Shown here piece after piece: positions 22,522 through 33,371 of a stretch of DNA of 64,000 nucleotides. Position numbers and translations under genes: made by a program. The stretch is from Flaveria trinervia (taxonomy: Eukaryota > Streptophyta > Magnoliopsida > Asterales > Asteraceae): positions 62,629,340-62,693,339 of the forward strand of contig CM046442.1 in NCBI GenBank assembly GCA_025506515.1, in the 5' to 3' direction. The notes below the pieces were generated by a model. That model searched no databases. It worked only from the letters and a program-made list of their open reading frames with translations, and was not told where the DNA came from. Numbering within the stretch: the first letter of the stretch is position 1; each line of letters begins with the position of its first letter.

Positions 22522-22764
22522 TTAGGATACACTCAGAAGATTGTACCCAAGCTCCTTGACAAAGTTTACCATTTTAATGCTGAGCTTACAATTTGTGACC
22601 TTGCCCCTTCCAGAAATGTAACCACCTTCATCTCCTCCAAAGGCAACTGGCCCTCCATCAATCCTTTCAAAGTTTGGGAATAGTGACCTATTCCCTGTCA
22701 TATGCCTGGAACAACCGCTATCAGTCATCCAGACATTTTTGTTTGTCTTTAGTTGTCCCTGCAC
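22522..22764 (-). pseudogene. S2 aspartic protease
   Basis: The stretch reads NVWMTDSGCSRHMTGNRSLF, followed by GYISGRGKVTN and LGYNLLSVS. The DSG catalytic triad and the CSRHMTG motif typical of Sirevirus-type copia proteases are intact. The reading frame is open across the domain, but neighbouring frames are broken. Confidence 0.88.
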
Positions 22765-22775
22765 AAAGAAAATGA

Positions 22776-23612
22776 TTAGTTACATTTGAAAACCCAAGCA
22801 TTAGTTGTCTTGGGCTCATTAAGAGAAACAGAAGCTAATGCAACAGTAATAGATCCTATGGTTGTGCTAGGAGGATCTTGAGCTGTTGTTGATGGAGAAT
22901 TCTCAGTCACTTGGTCTTTCTTAGACTTCCACACCACCTTTGGAGTATTGGACTTGACCTTCAATAATTCGATAGCTTTTGATACTTCGGAAGTTTGGTT
23001 GACTGAACCTTCAAAAGATTTTGCAGACACTGCAGCAGACTTCAATGCTTCAGAAGTATTCCTTCCTTCCGAGACCAACTTTTCTTCCGAAGGCAATTTT
23101 CCACTTGCCTTCTTCTTCGTTTTGGAGCTTCCGAAGGAAACAAATTTTCCTTCCGAAGCTTCAAACTTCTTAAAACTCTTGGAAGTCTTTGGTTTGATCA
23201 TGTGAAGAGTACCCTTAGGATTGTATGGACAATCCTTAGCAAGATGATCGCTACTCTCACACATAACACACTCCATTTTCTTCTTCCCAAGAGCTTTCCG
23301 AGAGCAAGATTGACTTTCATCACATCCATTCTCCACCGTCATCTTTGCAAATGCTGAGACAGTCCACTTGGGCTGGGGACTGTTCTGGGAGTTTGATGGT
23401 CCAGGCTGTGTAGCAGTGGTACACAGCAGATCAGTCTTCTTGGTACTGAGATGATTTGAACAAGAACCATAACTCTTAGCAGAAGAGTTTAGGTTGATGT
23501 CTTCAGTCTTTACTACTTCAAAACCTGCAGAAATAACAACTTGCTTATGCTTGGAGTCAAAAGTAGCATTGATCTCTTGAGCCTTCCTAGCTTTCCTTTT
23601 GCTTTTTCTCAT
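22776..23612 (-). pseudogene. S2 gag-pol linker with second zinc knuckle
   Basis: A lysine-rich, low-complexity stretch of 278 residues carries CVMCESSDHLAKDC (CX2CX4HX4C) at about 23270-23229, a second knuckle after that of gag. Repeated SE/FE/PSE segments encode TTCCGAAG-like DNA words related to the spacer motif. It sits just before the protease. Two knuckles separated by a coiled region are also seen in S1. Confidence 0.7.
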
Positions 23613-24131
23613 CTAGTTTATTCTCATTGACTTGGTCATCACAGTCTTCTTCTCCTTAGAAGGATAGTGTCCCTTCTTAGAATCCTCCTCTTCGCTCTTT
23701 TCAAAGAAATTCTTCACTATCACCTCTTCATCCTCTTCACTCAAAGGATCTATGAGATGAAGCTCATTTTCACAAGTTCCACACCTAGGTGATCTTATAG
23801 ACAAGATTGTGTGCGGTGGAGCTATCTCTTTTGATATTATTTCCTGCTTGTTTTGATAGCACACTTTGTTGTGTAGGACTGAGCATATCATGTTCTTGAA
23901 GATCTTTTCTTCAAGAACACACTTGTCTACGCTGGCTTTGCTCATCACAAGCTCAGCCTGGCACTCAGTCAATTTGGTTATCAGATCCTTGATTTGAGTC
24001 CGAATATGTATATGCTCATGTTTTAGAACTAAAATTGTTTTCTCTAAGTCCTCTACCTTTAGTTTATAATCATTTTCAGACTTTCTAAAATCAGCTTTTA
24101 AAATGTTTAAGCACTCAAGATCAGATCTCAT
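23613..24131 (-). pseudogene. S2 coiled-coil part of gag polyprotein
   Basis: The 172-residue frame has heptad-like LECLNILKADFRKSENDYKL and LEDLEKTILVLKHEHIHI segments, then an acidic region (SEEDEEVIVKNFFEKSEEED). S1 has a matching segment at 35791-36684. Sirevirus gag proteins are known to have coiled-coil regions that could mediate multimer assembly. Confidence 0.65.
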
Positions 24132-24149
24132 CTCTAAGTTATAGGACCT

Positions 24150-25471
24150 CTATCTATTTATTGTAACAATGCATTTAGGAGTACAGAAATGTTCCAATAC
24201 CTTGGCTTCATCATGATCTGCCATCAGTGCTTGGTTTGGAGAGGCATCTTCCACCTGAAAGCTCCAGTCAAAGCCTCCTTCTTCAACAGCAACAACAACT
24301 TGCTTCTTTGGCTTCTCATTTTGGGGAGCTTTGTGAGTGTAGTTGGGTCTAGATTGTGTTTGGCCACCATTTGTTCTAGGTGCCTTACACTCCCTAGCAA
24401 AGTGGGCCATCAAGTTACAGTTGTAACACTTGGCTTTGCCTTTGTCCAGGCTAAACTTTCCACTAGTTGCATTGCTTGGAAACTTCATTCCAGTCCGCTT
24501 GTAGAACTTCTTGGCTCTATTAGTGAGAAGAGCCATCTACTGGACTATCTCCATGTACTCCAAATCATCTGCATGGATACAGCCCAGGTCTTCAAGGGTG
24601 AACAGAAAGCTAAAAGCTTGAGAAGAACTTGTCCTTTGGAATGGGCTTCCTTGGGTGTAGATCTCCCTTGGTGTCTATGGGAAGGTGATTAAAAGGCCCT
24701 TAGGTGAGTTGTCAGGGTAGCATATGAGATGATGTTGGGGTTCTTTGCTATCCCTTTCAACCACATGCTGGGCTGAAACCATTTGATTGTTGGAGTTGCT
24801 AGATGAACCTTGCATGTTCATCTCCATCTAGTAGCCACTGAGAATCCCATATAACTCTGTCAGAGTAAGAGTTTTCAAATTCTCAGTCCTCTTGATGACC
24901 ACATAGTAGCGTGTCCACTGCCTAGGAAGTGAGGACATGAACTTCATTAAAATGTCCCTATTCTCAAGAGGAACTCCTCCATCCATAAGGTATCCACAAT
25001 CTCAACATACCTGAAGTATTGCTGAGTCATGGTTTCACATGTTTTAAAGGTGAAGTTTTCAAACTGCTGCTTCAGGAGATCCTTCTTGTTCTCCGTAGCA
25101 TTAGAGGAACCCTCATACATCAGTTTCAATGCATCCCACAACTGCTTAGCTGTTTTGCATTTCTTGAAACCTCTATATACAAAGTTTAGAAGAGCAGTCT
25201 GAAGGGCTATCATGGCTTTTCTATCAGTCTCTACTCTTTTCCTGTCTTCATCAGAATAGTTTGCCACAGCCTTGGGGATCATACCAGCACCAGTAGCAGA
25301 GGGGGTGTTAGGTATGTAAGGTCCATTCTCAATAGACTCCCACATTCTTGAGTCCACAGACCTAATGAAACCTTCCATTCTCAGGCACCAAGTATCAAAG
25401 TCTTCAAGAGTGATCAGTTGGGACTTGTTCATGGTTCTAGTTTCCATATCAGTCTTGGAAATGGTTGCCAT
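24150..25471 (-). pseudogene. S2 gag, broken in the middle
   Basis: Gag forms the particle and binds RNA. The ATG at 25471 (MATISKTDMETRTMNKSQLI) lies about 70 bases after the PBS. The UBN2-type capsid domain follows: DFDTWCLRMEGFIRS, YSDEDRKRVETDRKAMIALQ and AKQLWDALKLMYEG. The frame ends near 24947, and about 400 bases are degenerate. It resumes as MALLTNRAKKFYKRTG with the zinc knuckle CYNCNLMAHFAREC at about 24431-24390. Confidence 0.88.
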
Positions 25472-25541
25472 TTGAAAAGTTGGGTATTTTGGTGTGTGAG
25501 GGATCTTAAGATGGTGAGATCTTATATCTAGAGCCTGGAAT

Positions 25542-25553
25542 GCTCTTATACCA
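25542..25553 (-). other. S2 primer-binding site
   Basis: On the minus strand TGGTATAAGAGC follows the LTR end CCCGCA with two bases between. It differs by one base from TGGTATCAGAGC, the complement of the 3' end of plant initiator-Met tRNA. This fixes the LTR edge at 25556. Confidence 0.8.
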
Positions 25554-25555
25554 AA

Positions 25556-26358
25556 TGCGGGACCATTGAAGGGTGGTAAAATACAACACAACAACACAAA
25601 GAGGAGAGTAACTAAACTTAATCAAATAGTGAACTGGACTAATCACAAGTAAAGACACTAAGAACACAAGTGATTAAGAGACAGAACACAAGAGCAAGAT
25701 ACACAGGGAGATGGTTTTCAAGATTGCAGTATATTGCTTTCTCAATATTCTATTACAAGTGTTACAAAGCATATCAATAAAGTTACAAGAACATGAGATA
25801 CTTATACGACATCCTACAACCGGCCATACTATGAAAGCCAACTGGATACAATTGACTAGACTCAAAACAAAATCAATTATAGTGTAAAAAAGGCAGATTG
25901 CCTTTTTCAATTTGTGACTATGACATGCTATAGCTCATATCCTTATCTATTACAAAAAGGATAAAGTACATGAAGTAAAAAGTTTATAGACTCAAGACCT
26001 CAATGTACAGTTACCAAAAGCATGGACCCTTTCACCAACTCATGTAAGTTGGTGACTTTACCGAGTTACAGCGGAAAGGGGGTCTAGCTTTATGGAAAAG
26101 TACATCAGATAAAGCATGTTACTAAAAGTATTCGGAAGAAATCTGTGTTCAAGTGTGGAGCTTCAGCATACTTGTCTTTGAAGCTTCGGAAGACTTCATC
26201 TTTGGCTATGGAAGATATTGGTCTTGGCATGGGAAGATTTTACACATAGAATATTTCGGTTGCATGTGTGAAACTTTCAAAGCATTCTTCTTCAATACTT
26301 GTGCAGCATGCATGCAGAAAGACTTCGGTTGCTTCAGCTTCTATGCATATTCTCTACA
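25556..26358 (-). repeat. S2 5' LTR
   Basis: On the minus strand it starts TGTAGAGAAT (26358) and ends CCCGCA (25556), 803 bases, with TG/CA ends. The upstream part (26127-26330) carries CTTCGGAAG-like words and their variants, the motif of the S2 spacer. The sister LTR is absent, so the outer end is inferred from the TG and from the sudden start of S3 RNase H at 26359. Confidence 0.7.
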
Positions 26359-26900
26359 GTGCTAGATATCAAGCAGATCCCAAGGAATCTCATTTGAATG
26401 TTGTGAAAAGGATATTCAGATATCTTAAGGGCGAGCCTGCTCTTGGATTGTGGTACCCAAAGGAAGGAGATTTCAATCGCTATGCTTACGCTGATAGTGA
26501 TTATGGGGGATGCAATTTCAATAGGAAGTCCACTTCTGGTGGTTGTCAATTTCTTGGTCTCAAACTGGTCTCCTGGCAATGCAAGAAGCAGACGAATGTG
26601 TGTTTTTTCAACAGCAGAAGCTGAGTACATTGTATCATTAGTTTGATGCTCTCAAGTTCTCTAGATTCAAAACCAGATGCTTGATTATGGTTTTAACTTC
26701 TGGCATACTCCAATTCACATTGACAACAGAACAACTGTTTTTATTACAAATAATCCAGTTCAGCACTCAAAAACAAAACATATTGAAATTAGATATCACT
26801 TCTTCAGAAAATGTGCTGAAAAGGGTTGATTAAATTGATTCAAGTTCCCACTGAAAATCAATTGGCTGATTTATTCACCAAGACATTTGAACCTAGTAGG

Positions 26901-27506
26901 TGTGAAGTCGGTTTATCTCCAGATCGATAAACATCCGAGCATGTCCTTGACCGAAGGATGAACAACCAAAACCAAAAGTCAAATCAATAACACGAACTAT
27001 CAAATATTGGTTTCATTGTTAAAAACCTAACGATTACAAGCTCGTTACAACATAAGAATCAAGACTCTTGGCAAGGAGAAGATCGAGCATGATCTCCCCT
27101 CTCATCCGGCAGCCCTAGGCTCCGAGCAGACTTCCTCTCAATCCTTAATCTCTCTACACATTGAAACTGGTATATATATAGGCCTCGGCCCATATTAGAT
27201 GCGACTCGGCCCATTCGTGCGATTGGACCATGCGTATGGTTCAATCGTACGATTGGACCATGCATATGGTTCAATCGTACGACTGGACCATACTTATGGT
27301 TCAGTCTTACGAATGTCCCAATCGCATCTCTCAGTCGCATGGCTGGTCCATTAGCATGGCTCAGTCGTACGACTGAAGTCTCATTCGCATATGCTCCTGC
27401 GAATGAACCAGTTTCATGTGTTTACAACATATCAAGTGTATAACATTAAGCCTAGACTATTCGACAAGCGACGGACACACTATATATGACTACCTATGCT
27501 CCAACA
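26901..27506 (-). repeat. T1 3' LTR
   Basis: On the minus strand it runs TGTTGGAGCAT to ACTTCACA. A dyad array at 27190-27410 includes perfect 14 bp palindromes CAATCGTACGATTG (27242-27255) and CAGTCGTACGACTG (27362-27375). A TATA box (27180-27171) lies just downstream on the minus strand. The array has one unit fewer than the sister LTR. Confidence 0.95.
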
Positions 27507-28743
27507 AATTCCCCCTTGTACGTTGCTTGCGAATAGTAGATAACACCTCGTACAATCTTCAGTCAATCTTTGCTCTGGTTGCCAATAGAATCAAACGAAA
27601 ACTATATTAGCCAACGTTGTCGATCCGTTAGGTTACTACCGCATCCCTGAAAATGAATTTAGTCACAATAGCTTTCGTTTACTTTGCAGAACACCATCAC
27701 AACAGCAAGATTCCCCATATGACTGATTTTTCCAAATAACGATACGAACAGTTTTCCATTGCTTCAATCTTCACACAGGCTAACCTGATTAACATCACCA
27801 CCTGTAGAAATTCCCCTCACATTCAGCGTATCCCAATATATAGACATTGTGCTCTCCTTGCGTCTTGACACGGTGTATTGGGCAAAAGGTTGAAGGTTCC
27901 AATCCACAGCTGACAATATCAACCAAATCAGCATGCACGAAGATTCATCATTGAAAACCGGTTCACATCATCACTTTCTGATTGCGTCTTCACTTTCTAT
28001 ATACAAGGATTCCCCCTAAGAAGCAGAATCCGTTTTGTGTGGATAAATATAACTTGATTGGCCCATAAGTAGTCAAATGCTCCTCACTACCCCACAAAAT
28101 CAGCACCAACTGCTAACATCTTCTCTTCTCTCTTTCGTGTTCCAGTTACATTCACCTATTCTGGAAATCCGACGAATAATGGGGTACACATCGAACTTAT
28201 TTGACAAACGAACCTCTGGGTGAATAGGCTTTGCTCATCTTCAAATCTGTGCAAGAAAATGTTCCAGATTTTTTTTTCGTCTGGACCAAATGCGTATGAG
28301 TCAATACAGATGGCTCATTCGTGCGATTGAACATACGACTAGTCCAGTCGCACGACTGAACATACGACTGCTCCATTCGTACGAATGGCTCATTCGAATG
28401 GTCCAGTCGTACGAATGGTCCATTCGCATGGCCTAGTCGCATGAACGGGTCTGCACGTAGATTTTCAGATCTGCAGCCGCCAGGGCTGCCCAAAACCCTA
28501 ATCTGACGAATTCAACATGAACCGAAACAAAGTAGACATCATCATATTCGAAAGGGTGATAGGAACGTGGTTTCGAATTCGATTTCAACATAGAAGCAAC
28601 ACACGTAACAAGATCTGAGCAAAACACGAAGAACACCAAGTGGGTTTAACGTCAAGATCTGAAATTCAATCCAGAAATCAAGAGCTCGGGTTGCTAGAAT
28701 GATTGTTAGATCATTCCAGCAGTAACCGGGCTCTGATACCAAT
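27507..28743 (-). other. T1 interior, no coding capacity
   Basis: The interior holds the PPT, a second dyad array (about 28310-28440, including CATTCGTACGAATG at 28374-28387) and the PBS. Frames on the minus strand are short and lack any gag or pol motif. A frame through the array simply translates the repeat. Confidence 0.85.
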
Positions 28744-29376
28744 TGTGAAGTCGGTTTATCTCCGGATCGATAAACATCCGAGCATGTTCTTAACGGAAGG
28801 ATGAACAACAAAAACCAAAAGTCAAATCAATAACACGAACTATCAAATATTGGTTTCATTGATAAAAACCTAACGATTACAAGCTCGTTACAACATAAGA
28901 ATCAAGACTCTTGGCAAGGGGAAGATCGAGCATGATCTCCCCTCTCATCCGGCAGCCCTAGGCTCCGGGCACACTTCCTCTCAATCCTTAATCTCTCTAC
29001 ACATTGAAACTGGTATATATAGGCCTTGGCCCATATTAGATGCGACTAGGCCCATTCGTGCAATTGGACCATGCGTATGGTTCAATCGTACGACTAGACC
29101 ATGCGTATGGTTCAATCGTACGACTGGACCATGCGTATGGTTCAATCGTACGACTGGACCATACTTATGGTTCAGTCATACGAATGTCCCAATCGCATCT
29201 CTCAGTCGCACGGCCAGTCCATTAGCATGGCTCAGTCGTACGACTGAGTCTCATTCACATATGCTCCTGCGAATGACCCAGTTTCATGTGTTTACAACAT
29301 ATCAGGTGTATAACATTAAGCCTAGACTATTCGACAAGCGACGGACAGACTATATATGACTATATATGCTCCAACA
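28744..29376 (-). repeat. T1 5' LTR
   Basis: Nearly identical to 26901-27506 over its length except for one extra 30-base array unit (three TTCAATCGTACGACT units against two) and a shorter TA run in the TATA box (29014-29021). It ends at ACTTCACA next to the PBS. Confidence 0.95.
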
Positions 29377-29426
29377 GTAGGTTTGAATTTCTAGTTCAAT
29401 CAATTGGTATGACTAACCTTGAATAA

Positions 29427-30699
29427 AAAAATTGGTTAAAAAATTTAGAAAATTAGAAAAAGAAGTCAATTTTGATGAAGAAAAAGATCTATATACCAAG
29501 GGAAATGATATAATTACAGTAGTTATATCATTCACCATGCTTAATTCAAAATTTAAAAGGCTGACATGACTTACCTGATATGTGGGTACGCTCAACTTGG
29601 AAAAGAAGATATATGCTATGATGAATTAAAATCTTATTCAATGGTGAATCACTAATCTCAGAGTACAGGTATGTATTGGATTATCTAAGTGGATGTGTGT
29701 GTAGAAAACTAAACTCACCAGATAATGATACTTTATAAATCACATTCACCTACATCAAGTATCATCTCTATTTTGCTAAGCAAAGACCTGAAGAAACAAG
29801 CACATAGCGCAGATGTATTGATCTAAAAGATTCGCAATAAGGCACACCTCCAACTTGGATAAATCTACAACAGCAATACATTTCTTGTGAATGTCCAAAC
29901 GAATCCAGTCATGGATCACCTTCTAAAGTTTAGTGAAAAGAATCCAAAGCATCAAAGTAAAAGAATCCAATGAGGATTAGTGAAAATAACATCTCATAAC
30001 TTAAGTGATCTCATAAATCAAATTGTGAAACAATTCTACCATACATTACATGACGATGGTTAATCATTCCATGCTTCTGGGTGTGAGGTACATGTTGAAT
30101 AATCAAACAAATCAAAACATGATAAATATCACATGCATTAAAATATAAACCAGGTATGTGTCCAAGAGGACAAACATACCTTCAGTCAATAAGTTCATAA
30201 ACATGTCCATTTTACTACAAAAGAATGCACATGTGTAATGTAAGATTGATATAATCCCATCAATAGGTATACTTTCTCTTCATGCTTAAATCAGAAAACA
30301 AAAACATCAAAACTAATCATATTCAAAAGTTTTAAAACATTAAAGTCTCTACCTTGGTATGGATATAAACTCTAGGGGGAGTAATTCAAAATTTTGATCA
30401 GTTTGTATAGATATTTACTTTCTTAAAACTTCAAAACAAATAAAAAAGAAACTGTCAATGTTGGTGCACAAGTTATGCTATTGTATCTTATTGTATGCAG
30501 ATTCATGAAAGAAGAAGAAGTCCAAGATCAATCAAACAATGGGAAACTTGTATTATCTCTGATATACAAGTCAATCCAAGCAAGAATCAACAACTCCAAC
30601 AACTTCATAAGACACAAGTCAACCAAAGACAGTTCTTTATAAAAATCTCTCTGTAGAAACATTAAGTTTTCATTCAATTTCAAAATTTAATGTGGGTAA
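29427..30699 (+). other. S3 spacer part 1: non-coding, with internal PPT
   Basis: No gene is recognised. The AT-rich sequence includes TCTAGGGGGAGTAATT, a polypurine tract core at 30374-30380, 948 bases after the RNase H stop. The identical core TAGGGGGAGTAAT occurs in the S4 spacer on the minus strand (60887-60876). Confidence 0.6.
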
Positions 30700-31330
30700 G
30701 TGCATTGGTTAATGTGGGTGAAGGTAACCCATGCATATAACTAGTGCGGGTAACTATTTATGTCATTTAAAATAAAGTTAAACTAATGCGGACATGATAA
30801 CTCTACCGCATTTGTGTCAATGAAGTATACATCAAAGTTTGAAGTGTTAGAAACCTATGTGGACAAAAGTGTTCTACCGCATTTGTTTATATGGTAAACT
30901 TTTGTGCTGCCGCATTTCTTTTATACTCATCTGCATTTCTTGAATGTGGTTGACATCAACACTTTCATGTGTATCAAAATGAATAAACAAAGTGCTTAAT
31001 GTCTTCTGTCATGATGAGCATTAATAAATGCGCACATCTTCATTGGTCTACCGCATTTGTTGAAATAAATGTGGATAAAGGAATTTTACTCTACCACATT
31101 TGTTACGGTGAACAATTGCTGACTAATTTTGTTTAGCCGCATTTGTAATAGTAAACAACTGCTGACTAACTTGGCTCAACCGTATTTGCTACAGTGAACA
31201 AATGATGTTAAGTTTTTACTCTTCCACACTTGTAACAGCACACATATCCTGATGAACAAAACTCTTCCGCATTTGCTACACTGATTTTAAAAATTGACTG
31301 CATTTGTCATGAAACTTGTAATTTTTGTAA
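30700..31330 (+). repeat. S3 spacer array of ACCGCATTTG-like words
   Basis: About eleven copies of (T)ACCGCATTTGT and variants occur, with several inverted partners (AAATGCGGA, AATGTGGATA). The same words in both orientations occur in the S3 3' LTR piece (about 49440-49620). Copies are spaced irregularly, roughly 30-70 bases apart. Confidence 0.75.
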
Positions 31331-31344
31331 ATGACATTAATTGA

Positions 31345-31354
31345 CTATTTAAAG
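31345..31354 (+). promoter_or_regulatory. TATA-like box after the S3 spacer array
   Basis: CTATTTAAAG lies about 15 bases after the last array copy and about 600 bases before the ORF3 ATG (31953). The stretch to 31952 has no gene and may be a leader. The box is a weak match to plant TATA. Confidence 0.4.
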
Positions 31355-31952
31355 CCATTTAAAAACTTGTAATTATCATCTCCATCATCAAACCTATGTT
31401 CTTCATTCATTCTACCTTATTTGTCCTCTGTTTTGATTCACTACAACTGTAGTATCAAGCAAAAGCTGATAATCTTTGAAATTTATGACCTAAACTGTGG
31501 GACTTTTGAATCTGTAATGAACTTAGAACCCCAGGTCAAAAATGGTGATTCAAAATCAAACTTCGATTAAGAGATGATCTTGATTTTCGACTGCAATGAA
31601 AAAGTTAACTAAGAAGATAACAACAAACAAGTGATTTTCACCTTGATTTTCACTACCTTGTTCATCGCATGAATAGATCATAACAAAAGATTCGAAATGT
31701 TGAAACAATCTTGATTCTAAGAGTTAAAATAGGTTAAAAACAACAAAAATGATCACTCCAAGTATGAATAACAAAATAACAATGATTATTCATAATAACA
31801 TCAAGTATAGGTATATTTCCTATCGAATAGTACATATAACCATTCAAGTTTGACCACAAAAAGTGAAACTGGGAAATTTCACTTGATGTATGCTTTACTA
31901 TCTGTTGAGTATTATCAAATCTTCTAATTCATATCCCTTTAATGTAGGGTGC

Positions 31953-33366
31953 ATGGCAAATCTCACTTGGAGCAAGCTCCATAATGTCAGTGGTTATCTT
32001 GACCCTGATGTACCCGAGGTACAAAGTCTTACAGATATGATCCGATTTATATCCATTACCAGAGTTGCTCATGCAATTACAGTTAGACAAATTATTTATG
32101 AGAGATTCATAAGGTCTTTTGGAGCACTGCTGAGGCGACAGAGATAGATGGTGTTAGGAATCTGTCTGGAAGAATCTCGAATGATCATAAACTAGCTATT
32201 ACTAAACAAACTGTGACAGAGTGTTTGTAGTTTGGTGATGATGCCAACACTCCCTTAGAGCTTAAAGATGATGATATTACTACTTCTTTGCCAACATTAG
32301 GTATCAAGGAGGATATGAAGGCAAATAGATTGTAAAAGGGTTAGTTGACTTATAATGGAGGTTCCTCATTCATCTTTACCAACATTGTCTGTCAAAGGGA
32401 AAGTCTAAATGGAATGACATTCCAATGATCACCGCATCTGCTATATATGCTTTATACATAAATAGACCATTCAACATGCCTGCTTATGTGTTTAATGGTC
32501 TGGTTTCAAACTTTAAGGAAGGGAGAAGACATATGTTCCTAATGTATCCATGATTCTTACAATGCCTCATCAATTAAGCTTTCCCTGACATTGCACTTGA
32601 AGGTCTTCTGCTGAATATTTCTCATTATGATGCTAAGTCTTACAAGTACATCAAGAAGAGAAGAGGCTCCCGTTGATGAGCCTGATCAAGAAGAAGAACA
32701 ACCTACTTATGTTCAACAAACTATTGATGAGCAAGCTGTTGAAAGTGATAAAGGACAGAGGTCAGTGTTACCCCAAGTTGATGTAGGGGTGATCTTCACA
32801 CTGGACCTTCTGGTCATGAAGCTAATTTAGCCTCACCATTTATGCCCACACCAATACCATCACCACAAAGAACACCAATACCATCACCATAAGCACAATC
32901 CATCATTTCTCCATATATGTCTCCTATCCACTCATCCCATGTTTCACCAATCCATCACTCACCATATCACCTATTCAAACATCTCGTGTTACTACTGAGC
33001 CTGTTGAGTATGGTGATTCTGTTAGCTCTTCAGAGGAATCCAATTATCATCTGATAAGGAGGATCATCCAAGACAGATGCCTGTTAGGCAAGTTGCTTAT
33101 GAGGCTATTCCATCAGAAAGTTATGCTGAATCAGGAGTAAACAAGCCTAATGAAAAATATGAGTGATTTTAGAGCTGCTGCACAAAGTAGACAAGGTGGA
33201 AAGACTAGTAAATAGAAGATCTGGTATCATTCAAGAAAGACTTCTAGAGTTGGATGAGAAAGAGAAGGAGTTAAAAAATTTGAAAGAAAAGTATGAGGAT
33301 GAGATGAAAGAAAAAGAAAAGGAGATTGAAAGTTTATAGGAAGCTCTCCAATATTCAAGGATGATG
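31953..33366 (+). pseudogene. S3 ORF3, 5' part, cut by S1
   Basis: ATG 31953 begins MANLTWSKLHNVSGYLD. The N-terminal block reads MIRFISITRVAHAITVRQII and, after a frame shift, FWSTAEATEIDGVRNLSGRI. A second block follows at about 32395-32570 (WNDIPMITASAIYALYINRP, then FLMYP, with TGA 32551-32553 in place of Arg). A charged coiled-coil stretch (about 33240-33350) leads to the S1 insertion. Multiple frame shifts are present. The gene resumes at 46725. Confidence 0.75.
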
Positions 33367-33371
33367 TAAGT

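Larger units (their letters stand above)
17046..26358 (-). mobile_element. S2: Sirevirus-like copia element, 3' end missing
   Basis: Read on the minus strand: 5' LTR (26358-25556), PBS, long gag with two zinc knuckles, protease, integrase, RT, RNase H, spacer and ORF3. ORF3 stops abruptly at 17046, and the terminal polypurine tract and 3' LTR are absent. The junction with the C1 LTR looks like a deletion end point. The flank after the 5' LTR (GTGCT, 26359-26363) lies inside S3 RNase H, so S2 probably inserted into S3. Confidence 0.85.
26901..29376 (-). mobile_element. T1: complete non-coding LTR retrotransposon
   Basis: Two LTRs (606 and 633 bases) flank 1.2 kb without coding capacity. The target duplication GTAGG is exact at 26896-26900 and 29377-29381. 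The PBS is a perfect TGGTATCAGAGCCCGG (minus, 28741-28726) and the polypurine tract AAGGGGGAATT lies at 27517-27507. It must use proteins from another element. At 2476 bases it is longer than typical TRIMs and much shorter than LARDs. Confidence 0.95.
26359..29426 (+). pseudogene. S3 RNase H, split by T1
   Basis: The first piece (26359-26900) reads ARYQADPKESHLNVVKRIF, GLWYPKEG, YADSDYGGCNFNRKSTSGG and VSWQCKKQTNVC. After a frame shift it continues MLDYGFNFW and LFTKTFEPSR. T1 is inserted right after the Arg codon. The last piece resumes at 29377 with FEFLVQSIGMTNLE and TAA at 29424-29426. The match across the insertion shows the gene was contiguous before T1 arrived. Confidence 0.9.

Noticed and set aside
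27059..27340. Repeat-coded frame (RLNHMHGPIV units) in the T1 LTR, and similar frames at 28197 and 29040
   Set aside because: Translation of the dyad array on either strand gives such repeats; the element has no coding capacity.
30700..31330. CRISPR-like array
   Set aside because: Repeats are short, variable, irregularly spaced and in both orientations, in plant LTR elements; no cas genes.
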